Origin: Streptosporangiaceae bacterium
GTDB lineage: Bacteria > Actinomycetota > Actinomycetes > Streptosporangiales > Streptosporangiaceae
Assembly (NCBI GenBank): GCA_030052355.1
Contig: JASIGS010000207.1
Coordinates: forward strand, 1-5,560
DNA: 5,560 nucleotides
Direction of reading: 5' to 3'
A program made the translations under genes and the position numbers. The notes under the pieces are model-generated. The model had not been told where the DNA came from and made no database searches. It worked only from the letters and a program-made list of their open reading frames with translations. Position 1 is the first letter of the stretch. Each line of letters opens with the position of its first letter. This document shows positions 1-5,449 of this stretch, piece after piece.

Positions 1-737
1 GGGAACGCGCCGACGACGCCGACGCTTGCCAGCCTTGCCTGGTCGTCGTACAGGCCGAGCAGCAGGGAGCCGATGGCGTCAGGACCGCTCTTGTGCAGCC
101 GGTATCCGGCCACCACACAGTCGGCGGTGCGCTCGTGCTTGATCTTGAACATGACGCGCTTGTCCTGCTGGTACGTGCCGCCCAGCGGCTTGGCGACGAT
201 GCCGTCCAGGCCCGCCCCCTCGAACTGGCTGAACCAGCCGACCGCCGTCTGCCTGTCCCTGGTGGCGGGGGTCAGGTAGACCGGTGGCGAGGCTTGCGCC
301 AGCGCGGCCGCCAGCATCTCCCGGCGGCGTCCGAACGGCAGCCCGGTGACGTCGTCGTCGCCGAGGGCCAGCAGGTCGAAAGCGATGAATGACGCGGGCG
401 TCTGGCTTGCCAGCAGCCGCACGCGGCTGTCTGCGGGGTGGATCCGCTGCTGGAGTGCCTCGAAGTCGAGCCGCCGGTTCTCCGCGTCCGCGACCACGAT
501 CTCGCCGTCGATCACGCACCGCTCCGGCAGGTTCGCCCGAACCGCGTCGACTACCTCCGGAAAGTATCGGGTCATCGGCCGCTCGTTTCTGCTGCCGATC
601 TCGACCTCGTCACCGTCGCGGAAAATGATCGACCGGAACCCGTCCCACTTCGGCTCGTAGCTCAGCTCGCCGGCCGGGATGTCCCTGACCGACTTGGCGA
701 GCATCGGCGAGATGGGTGGCATCACGGGAAGATCCAT
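1..737 (-). CDS. ligC: ATP-dependent DNA ligase, LigC-type, C-terminus cut by window edge
   Basis: This gene seals nicks in duplex DNA: it adenylates an active-site lysine with ATP and passes the AMP to the 5' phosphate. Translating down from the ATG at 737 gives 245 residues before the left edge. The nucleotidyltransferase motifs appear in order: motif I KWDGFR with the adenylated lysine K30, motif III DGEIV at 77-81, motif IIIa FIAFDLLAL at 117-125, motif IV DGIVAK at 178-183, and motif V MFKIK at 196-200. The start of the OB-fold domain follows (DCVVAGYR at 206-213). The opening MDLPVMPPISPMLAK resembles mycobacterial LigC; those proteins are about 350 residues, so roughly 100 residues lie outside. 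No polymerase or nuclease domain precedes the ligase, so it is not a full LigD fusion, although a LigB-like or stand-alone LigD ligase cannot be fully excluded. The start is supported by a GGGGGA stretch 10 bases upstream. It is transcribed away from ctaG. LigC proteins act in backup base excision repair or end joining in the cytoplasm. Confidence 0.9.
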   Translation of the reverse strand, partial: MDLPVMPPISPMLAKSVRDIPAGELSYEPKWDGFRSIIFRDGDEVEIGSRNERPMTRYFPEVVDAVRANLPERCVIDGEIVVADAENRRLDFEALQQRIHPADSRVRLLASQTPASFIAFDLLALGDDDVTGLPFGRRREMLAAALAQASPPVYLTPATRDRQTAVGWFSQFEGAGLDGIVAKPLGGTYQQDKRVMFKIKHERTADCVVAGYRLHKSGPDAIGSLLLGLYDDQARLASVGVVGAF

Positions 738-946
738 GCGCTCATCATCCCCCGCCGCTCGGTCTGGCGCCGCCGGGTGCGCGGATGTGGGCCGCGGCGG
801 CCGCCGCCGTGGCGCTGACGGCGAGCGTCATCGTCTTCGCCCTTGGTTAGCGGTACGCCCGGCCTGCGTGACGGGGCGCTCCGGCTGTCGCGGCGCGAGC
901 GTTGATCAGTAAGCTGCTGCGCACGCAGACAACTAGCGGTGATGCA
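738..946. other. divergent intergenic region between ligC and ctaG
   Basis: This stretch of about 209 bases separates two divergently transcribed genes and should hold promoters for both. I could not find a convincing -35/-10 pair on either strand. It contains a 14-base GC-only palindrome at 794-807 and a tiny hydrophobic reading frame at 785-850, described in the findings. Neither is strong enough to annotate as a functional element. Confidence 0.5.
938..943 (+). promoter_or_regulatory. ribosome binding site deciding the ctaG start
   Basis: GGTGAT matches the 3' half of the GGAGGTGATC complement of 16S rRNA and lies just before the ATG at 947. This favours that ATG over the in-frame TTG at 902, which has no such sequence in front of it. 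Confidence 0.45.
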
Positions 947-1732
947 ATGCAGAGCAGAATCTCGCGGGGACGCCTGGCGCTGCTGGCCGCGGGCGTCGTA
1001 TGCACGCTCGTCGTGCTGGTGCCGCCAGTCGCCACGCAGGTCGCACGGTACGCCTGGGTCGAGGCCCTGCAGTACGCGGTCATAGCGGTCGCCGGGCCGG
1101 CGCTGATCGTTCTCGCGGCGCCGTGGCGGCTGGTGACGCGCGCGAACCCGGCTGGGAACTCCCTGGCGGACCGGGCCGCGAGGTCATGGTCCCGCCGGTC
1201 GGCCGGACTGGAGTCCTGGGCCCTGCTCGTCGTCTTCATGGCCGCCGCGATCGTCTGGCGGCTGCGCCCCGTGGTCGACGCGCTGGCCAGGCATCCGGTA
1301 CTGGTCATCGCCGAGCTCGTGACGCTGTTCCCGGCCGGATGCCTGCTCTGGCTCGAGCTTGTCGCCTCGCCGCCGCTGCTGCCGCGAACCAGCCGCCTCC
1401 AGCGCGCGGTGTTCGCCGCCGCGGCCATGTGGACGATCTGGGTACTCGCCTACATCACGGGCTTCGCCCACGTGGGCGGGTCGGTGTACTCCCACGGCGG
1501 AGGCGCGCTGAGCCCGGCCGCCGACCAGCAGATCGCGGCCGGCATCCTGTGGGCCGTGCCCGCGCTGTCCTTTGTCGGCGTGGTGTTCAGCAGCGCCCTC
1601 GGCTGGATTGGCGAGAGCTCGGATCCTGATGCCGAGTTCCGGGATGCCCCCGCGGGTGCCGACGGCGGGGCGCGGTCCCCGACGCCACCACGCGGCTGGC
1701 GGAGCAGGTCAGCGCGCCGGCCAGCCGGCTAG
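947..1732 (+). CDS. ctaG: cytochrome c oxidase assembly protein, Caa3-type CtaG family
   Basis: This is a polytopic membrane protein of 261 residues from the ATG at 947. CtaG proteins of this family are needed for assembly of the copper-containing terminal oxidase in the cytoplasmic membrane, probably in copper-centre formation. Six hydrophobic segments are visible, near residues 10-28, 36-58, 90-107, 118-140, 153-173 and 196-220. Family-like signatures are EALQYAVIAVAGPALIVLAAPWR (39-61, the usual membrane segment ending in a conserved Pro), RHP at 115-117, and DQQIAAGILW at 193-202, which resembles the conserved Asp-Gln-x-x-Ala-Gly-x-x-x-Trp motif. The in-frame TTG at 902 would add 15 polar residues that do not look like family sequence, so ATG 947 was chosen. 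The tail after residue 222 is hydrophilic and rich in Pro, Arg and Ser, and may reflect a frame disturbance (see findings). No oxidase subunit genes are in the window. A small membrane protein gene follows on the same strand. Confidence 0.82.
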   Translation: MQSRISRGRLALLAAGVVCTLVVLVPPVATQVARYAWVEALQYAVIAVAGPALIVLAAPWRLVTRANPAGNSLADRAARSWSRRSAGLESWALLVVFMAAAIVWRLRPVVDALARHPVLVIAELVTLFPAGCLLWLELVASPPLLPRTSRLQRAVFAAAAMWTIWVLAYITGFAHVGGSVYSHGGGALSPAADQQIAAGILWAVPALSFVGVVFSSALGWIGESSDPDAEFRDAPAGADGGARSPTPPRGWRSRSARRPAG

Positions 1733-1893
1733 CGAGCCGCCTGCAGGCCCGGCCCCGGTTGGCGGCAGCAGCCCCATCTTCGGTCGTGACCTGCAGGAAC
1801 GCAGACTCATGGCCGCGCCAGACGCCGTTCATGGTTGCTTCAGAAGCGCGCCAGCAAGCCTCTATTTGTCGCTGGCAGGTCGCCGGCGGGAAC

Positions 1894-1899
1894 GGAGGA
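1894..1899 (+). promoter_or_regulatory. strong ribosome binding site for the 57-residue membrane protein
   Basis: GGAGGA lies six bases before the GTG at 1906. It is the best Shine-Dalgarno sequence in the window. It fixes the start of the small gene at 1906 rather than at the in-frame ATG 1759, which would add 49 residues of unlikely sequence. Confidence 0.75.
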
Positions 1900-1905
1900 A
1901 TAGGC

Positions 1906-2079
1906 GTGAGTTGGCTGTTGGTGAACATCATCCCGGCGGCAGCGATCTGGGGTGCGATGTCCGGAATTCCACTCTGGATGGTGCTAAAGCGTCCCGACCA
2001 GGCCAGCGCAGAGCCGGAACCGGCCACCGCGCGGCCGCGGCTCCGGCAGGCCGACATGGCGCTCGCCGCGTCCCGGTGA
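1906..2079 (+). CDS. small single-pass membrane protein downstream of ctaG
   Basis: This is a 57-residue protein from a GTG start. It has one membrane segment at residues 3-27, running from SWLLVNIIP to GIPLWMVL. A KRPD motif follows at 28-31, consistent with a positive-inside stop-transfer, then a hydrophilic tail rich in Ala, Pro and Arg. The excellent GGAGGA ribosome binding site, six bases upstream, is the main reason to believe the gene. It lies 173 bases after the ctaG stop on the same strand, so both may be on one transcript. I do not recognise a named family. Position and topology suggest an accessory role with CtaG or in the respiratory chain, but that is inference only. An automatic caller may extend it to ATG 1759 or miss it. 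The stop at 2079 precedes the acyl-CoA synthetase start by 99 bases. Confidence 0.68.
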   Translation: MSWLLVNIIPAAAIWGAMSGIPLWMVLKRPDQASAEPEPATARPRLRQADMALAASR

Positions 2080-2144
2080 CCCGCTGGCGGGCCTCGCGCG
2101 GCCGACGCTGGCCCTGATATGAAGGCATCAAAGCTCACGGGCCG

Positions 2145-2169
2145 GTCAGTGCAAGCTCGTCAGTGCAAG
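2145..2169 (+). repeat. tandem direct repeat GTCAGTGCAAG, two copies with a 14-base period
   Basis: GTCAGTGCAAG occurs at 2145-2155 and again at 2159-2169, separated by CTC. The second copy runs into the ribosome binding site of the acyl-CoA synthetase. The repeat could be an operator or a local duplication; the sequence does not decide which. The shorter core GTCAGTGC recurs at 3800-3807 in the permease leader. Confidence 0.6.
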
Positions 2170-2173
2170 GGAG
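2167..2173 (+). promoter_or_regulatory. ribosome binding site deciding the acyl-CoA synthetase start
   Basis: AAGGGAG is spaced five bases before the ATG at 2179. The in-frame ATG at 2119 has no comparable site and would add 20 residues that read through the tandem repeat, so 2179 is the better start. Confidence 0.65.
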
Positions 2174-2178
2174 TCGTC

Positions 2179-3729
2179 ATGAAGGTGCCGCTCACGATCG
2201 GGGACTTCCTCAGCCGCGGTGCCGCGGTGTACGGAGACAGGCCGGCCGTGTTCGATGAACCGGGAACGCCCGGGTCGTTCGGCATGCTGACTTACCGGGA
2301 GCTGGAGAGCCGCGCGCGGGGGATGGCGATCGCCCTTGACAACCTCGGCATCGGCCAGGGTGAGCGGGTCGCGATCGTCAGCCCCAACGCCGCCAGGTTC
2401 CTGATCTCGTTCTTCGGCGTCAGCGCGTTCGGCCGGATTCTGGTACCGGTGAACTACCGGCTGAACGCAGAGGAGATCGGCTACGTCATCGGGCACTCCG
2501 AGTCGACGGTGCTGCTCGTCGACCCGGAGTCGGAGGACAGCCTGCGCGGCGTCGCCGTGAAGCACAAGATCGTCTTGGACGGCGCCGATGACGCCCAGTT
2601 CTTCGCTCCTGCGGCCGAAGACGCGCAGCCTGCCAGCTGGGAAGGCGACGAGGACGCCACCGCGAGCATCAACTACACAAGCGGGACCACGGCGAGGCCC
2701 AAGGGCGTCCAGATGACACACCGCAACTGCTGGCTGAATGCGGCGACGTTCGGCTGGCACACGACGGTCAGCGACAGGGATGTGTACCTGCACACGCTGC
2801 CGATGTTCCACTGCAACGGGTGGGGGATGCCGTACGCCGTGACCGGGATGGGCGTGCCGCAGGTGGTCGTGCGCAAGATAGACGGCGAGGAAATACTGCG
2901 GAGGATCGGCGAGCACGGCGTCACGCTGATGTGCGGCGCGCCCGCGGTCGTGGCCGCGATCCTGACCGCCGCGGCGGACCGGCGCGCCGCCGGGCGCGAG
3001 GTTCCAGGTTCGGGGACGGTCCGGATCGTGGTCGCCGGAGCGCCGCCGCCGTCGAAGACCATCGAGCGGGTGGAGTCGGAGCTCGGCTGGGAGTTCATCC
3101 AGATCTATGGGCTGACCGAAACAGCGCCGCTGCTCACCGTCAACCGCGCCCGCTCGGAGTGGGACGACCTGCCGGCCGGCGAGCGGGCCAGGCTGCAGTC
3201 ACGGGCGGGGGTGCCCGCCGTGGGGGTGCAGATCCGCACGGACGAGGACGGCGAGGTGCTGGCCCGGTCTAATCACGTGTTCGCCGGCTACTGGGAGCAG
3301 CCTGCTGAGTCGGAGAAGGCGCTGGCGGGCGGCTGGTTCCACACTGGCGACGGCGGGCACGTGGACGAGCAGAACTACCTGGTGATATCGGACCGCAAGA
3401 AGGACGTCATCATCAGCGGCGGGGAGAACGTGAGCTCCATCGAGGTCGAGGACTGCCTGTACCAGCATCCGGCGGTCGCCGAGGCCGCGGTGATCGGCAT
3501 ACCGGACGCGAAGTGGGGCGAGACGGTCAAGGCCCTGGTCGTGCTGCGGCCCGGCACGCAGGCGTCAGAAGCCGACCTGATCGAGCACTGCCGGTCGCGC
3601 CTGGCCCACTTCAAGTGCCCGACATCGATCGAGATCAAGGACGCGCTGGCAAGAACGGCGACCGGGAAGCTGCAGAAGTTCAAGCTGCGCGAGCCCTACT
3701 GGGAGGGTTACGAGCGCAAGGTCAACTAG
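2179..3729 (+). CDS. AMP-forming acyl-CoA synthetase (ANL superfamily, FadD/AAE-like)
   Basis: This 516-residue cytoplasmic enzyme should activate a carboxylic acid with ATP to an acyl-AMP and transfer the acyl group to coenzyme A. All core motifs are present: the phosphate-binding loop YTSGTTARPKG at 166-176, MFHCNGWG at 209-216, the A5 motif IYGLTET at 309-315, the WFHTGD motif with D391, the hinge SDRKKD at 404-409, GGENVSSIEVE at 414-424, and a C-terminal TATGKLQK whose K497 is the expected adenylation lysine. The length is normal for the family and no domain is missing. The phosphate loop has Ala where Gly is most common (TTA-RPKG), a mild variation. MFHCNGW is typical of the medium-chain, aromatic and plant AAE-like branch rather than classic long-chain FadD, but the substrate cannot be read from sequence. 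It follows the small membrane gene by 99 bases and precedes the permease by 152. Use in fatty or aromatic acid catabolism is the general expectation; a link to the purine genes is unproven. Confidence 0.93.
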   Translation: MKVPLTIGDFLSRGAAVYGDRPAVFDEPGTPGSFGMLTYRELESRARGMAIALDNLGIGQGERVAIVSPNAARFLISFFGVSAFGRILVPVNYRLNAEEIGYVIGHSESTVLLVDPESEDSLRGVAVKHKIVLDGADDAQFFAPAAEDAQPASWEGDEDATASINYTSGTTARPKGVQMTHRNCWLNAATFGWHTTVSDRDVYLHTLPMFHCNGWGMPYAVTGMGVPQVVVRKIDGEEILRRIGEHGVTLMCGAPAVVAAILTAAADRRAAGREVPGSGTVRIVVAGAPPPSKTIERVESELGWEFIQIYGLTETAPLLTVNRARSEWDDLPAGERARLQSRAGVPAVGVQIRTDEDGEVLARSNHVFAGYWEQPAESEKALAGGWFHTGDGGHVDEQNYLVISDRKKDVIISGGENVSSIEVEDCLYQHPAVAEAAVIGIPDAKWGETVKALVVLRPGTQASEADLIEHCRSRLAHFKCPTSIEIKDALARTATGKLQKFKLREPYWEGYERKVN

Positions 3730-3789
3730 CGAGTTAACGCTCAGGCGTGGCGAGCTTTCCTGGCAGTTCACCGGCGTAGTAATGTCCGT

Positions 3790-3810
3790 TCCGCACGATG
3801 TCAGTGCGGA
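3790..3810 (+). other. hairpin in the permease leader (7-bp stem)
   Basis: TCCGCAC (3790-3796) and GTGCGGA (3804-3810) form a perfect seven-base-pair stem around the loop GATGTCA. It lies 60-80 bases after the synthetase stop and about 70 bases before the permease start. No T-run follows, so it is not a classic intrinsic terminator. It could be a leader structure, an mRNA-end structure for the upstream gene, or an operator acting as DNA. Confidence 0.5.
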
Positions 3811-3820
3811 CGTGCCGATG

Positions 3821-3838
3821 GCGCCGCCCTCACGGCGC
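3821..3838 (+). other. second hairpin in the permease leader (6-bp GC stem)
   Basis: GCGCCG (3821-3826) and CGGCGC (3833-3838) pair perfectly around the loop CCCTCA, ten bases after the first hairpin. A G-T pair could add one more step. No T-run follows. GC-only stems this short are common by chance in such DNA, so only its closeness to the first hairpin makes it notable. Confidence 0.35.
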
Positions 3839-3867
3839 TCGTTCCGTTGTGAAACCGGCAGCTAGGC

Positions 3868-3874
3868 AGAAGGG
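3868..3874 (+). promoter_or_regulatory. ribosome binding site deciding the permease start
   Basis: AGAAGGG lies seven bases before GTG 3882. The in-frame ATG at 3798 has no such site, sits inside the first leader hairpin, and would add 28 Arg-rich residues unlike an NCS1 N-terminus. Confidence 0.65.
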
Positions 3875-3881
3875 CACGCCA

Positions 3882-5345
3882 GTGGCGACTTCGCGTGAGG
3901 CGGGAATCCTGACCGGCGGCACCGTGCCGTCCGTGACCACTATCGAGCGACGCGGCATCGAGCACGTCTCGCACGACGACCGGTGGGGCAAGCCGAGCGG
4001 CCTGTTCTGGATGTGGGCCGGCGCGGTGTGGAATGTCGAGTTCGTGTACTACGGCGCGATCGCTGTCGTCTTCCTCGGCCTGTCGTTCGCCCAGGCACTC
4101 CTGATCATCCTGATCGGAAACGTGTCCTACGTGCTGACCGGCCTGGCGAGCGTCCAGGGGCCGAAAGCCGGGACGACGGCGTTCGCCATCAGCAGGGCTG
4201 CCTTCGGGCCGCGCGGAAACAAGCTGCCGTCGTTCTTCAACTGGCTCACCCAGGTCGGCTTCGAGATCGAGGGCATCGCGTTCATCGTCTTCGCCGCCAT
4301 CGTGCTGACCTCGAAGGCCGGCTTCACCGCCGGGACGATTGCGAAGATCATCTTTATCGTCCTGGCCGTGGCAATTCAGGCGGTTCTGCCCACGCTCGGT
4401 CACACGGCTGTGCTGAAGGTCCTGCGCTGGCTGGCCATACCGTTCGTGGCCCTGTTCGTGTGGATGGCGGTGCTGACATCGGGCAAGGCCGACCTGCACG
4501 CGGTGCCGCACGGGGCGGGCTGGGGCAGCCTGCTGGTGTTCCTCGCGCTTGTGATCTCCGCTGGCGGCCTCGGCTGGACCGAGAACGGCAACGACTACTC
4601 GCGGTACCTGTCGTCGGCCACGAGCAGCAAGCGGATCGTGCTCGCGGTCGCGCTGGGCGCCGCCATCCCGTCGGCGCTGCTCGAAATCCTCGGGGCGGCC
4701 GTCGGAACCGCCGTCCCGGCCGCGGCGAACTCGCCGACCGGGCTGGTGTCCGGCTTCCAGACCTGGTTCGTGGTGCCATTCCTGATCTTCGCGATCTTCC
4801 AGCTGTTCGCGATCAACACGCTGGACCTGTACTCCTCTGGTGTCACCCTGCAGAGCATCTTCCCGAAGCTGAAGCGGTTGCACTGTGTCGCGATCGACAC
4901 GGTGGTCTGCGGAGCGTTCGCGGCTTACGCGGTGTTTTCTAACAAGTTCTACGGGCTGCTCGCCGGCTTCCTGCTGTACATCATCTTGTGGCTCGGGCCG
5001 TGGTGTGCGATCTACCTGGTGGACTGCTACCTGCGCCGGAACCGGTACGACCACGACGCGTTGCTGGACGAACGCGGCGGGCGCTACTTCCGCAACGGCG
5101 ACATTCACTGGCCGGCGATCATCGCCCAGATCCTGGGCGGCGCCGCGGCCTGGTGCTGGCTCAACGCCTCGAGCGGCGGGACGCTCGCCTCGATCGGCCC
5201 GTTGTCGAGCCGCAACGCAGGCTCGGACTTCAGCGTGTTCATCGGCCTGTTCGTCGGCGGACTTCTGTACTACGTGCTATCGGCGCGTGAGATGCGCGCC
5301 GAGGGTGAGGCGACGGCCCAGGCCGCCCAGCCGGCCACGACCTAG
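3882..5345 (+). CDS. NCS1 family nucleobase permease (purine/cytosine permease type)
   Basis: This integral membrane protein of 487 residues should import a nucleobase or related compound by cation symport. About twelve hydrophobic segments can be seen, from about 42-66 to 448-467. NCS1-like signatures are the polar N-terminus with IERRGIEHVS followed by RWGKPSGLFWMW (34-45), GPKAGTTAFAISRAAFG at 93-109, NDYSRYL at 237-243 and LDLYSSGVTLQ at 314-324. These correspond to the conserved sRaaFG, DYSRY and LYSSG blocks of the cytosine/purine/uracil/thiamine/allantoin family. The length fits the family. GTG 3882 was chosen for its ribosome binding site. The substrate is not determined by these motifs. 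The following gene looks like a urate-pathway enzyme, so urate, allantoin or another purine is a reasonable inference. It has its own 152-base leader with two hairpins, which suggests its expression may be set separately from the synthetase. The downstream gene is about 104 bases away on the same strand. Confidence 0.9.
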   Translation: MATSREAGILTGGTVPSVTTIERRGIEHVSHDDRWGKPSGLFWMWAGAVWNVEFVYYGAIAVVFLGLSFAQALLIILIGNVSYVLTGLASVQGPKAGTTAFAISRAAFGPRGNKLPSFFNWLTQVGFEIEGIAFIVFAAIVLTSKAGFTAGTIAKIIFIVLAVAIQAVLPTLGHTAVLKVLRWLAIPFVALFVWMAVLTSGKADLHAVPHGAGWGSLLVFLALVISAGGLGWTENGNDYSRYLSSATSSKRIVLAVALGAAIPSALLEILGAAVGTAVPAAANSPTGLVSGFQTWFVVPFLIFAIFQLFAINTLDLYSSGVTLQSIFPKLKRLHCVAIDTVVCGAFAAYAVFSNKFYGLLAGFLLYIILWLGPWCAIYLVDCYLRRNRYDHDALLDERGGRYFRNGDIHWPAIIAQILGGAAAWCWLNASSGGTLASIGPLSSRNAGSDFSVFIGLFVGGLLYYVLSAREMRAEGEATAQAAQPATT

Positions 5346-5405
5346 CCAGGGGGCTGAGCCTAAGCGCCGGGTATGCCGCCAGGCGACGGAGTACCCAATG
5401 TTTAC

Positions 5406-5424
5406 GCCGTCGGCTTCCGGCGGT
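5406..5424 (+). other. hairpin between permease and uraD-like gene
   Basis: CCGTCGG (5407-5413) and CCGGCGG (5417-5423) pair over seven positions with one G-T pair around the loop CTT; a further G-T pair extends it to 5406-5424. There is no T-run, so factor-independent termination is doubtful. It may protect the permease mRNA end or lower read-through into the next gene. Its abutment on ATG 5426 argues against that ATG as the uraD-like start. Confidence 0.4.
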
Positions 5425-5449
5425 CATGGGCGCGTCGATTGCCGCACGC

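Noticed and set aside
79..519. A 146-codon minus-strand frame and plus-strand frames over the ligase
   Set aside because: They overlap the ligase, whose frame shows all nucleotidyltransferase motifs in order. Their translations are low-complexity and Arg/Pro-rich.
794..807. 14-base palindrome GCGGCGGCCGCCGC in the divergent gap
   Set aside because: It consists only of G and C repeats, which form palindromes readily in DNA of this composition. Nothing else supports an operator.
1740..1797. CCTGCAGG at 1740-1747 and 1790-1797 as a possible repeat element
   Set aside because: The match is an eight-base self-palindrome only and does not extend into the flanks.
1809..1905. ATG 1809 as the start of another small gene behind GCAGGAA
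   Set aside because: Its frame gives an Arg-rich, domain-free translation that overlaps the small membrane gene, which has much better start signals.
3757..3784. TAATGT at 3779 as a -10 element for the permease
   Set aside because: No acceptable -35 hexamer at 16-18 bases upstream, and six-base TAnnnT matches are weak evidence.
3801..5108. A 435-codon open frame on the minus strand opposite the permease
   Set aside because: It is the antisense shadow of a GC-rich gene. Its translation is rich in Arg, Gln, Asp and Val with no recognisable domain, while the plus strand encodes a clear NCS1 permease.
5346..5366. GGGGGCTGAGCC after the permease as a possible TPP riboswitch start
   Set aside because: Only a short resemblance to the CTGAGA core. 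The remaining conserved blocks are absent and the following gene is not thiamine-related.
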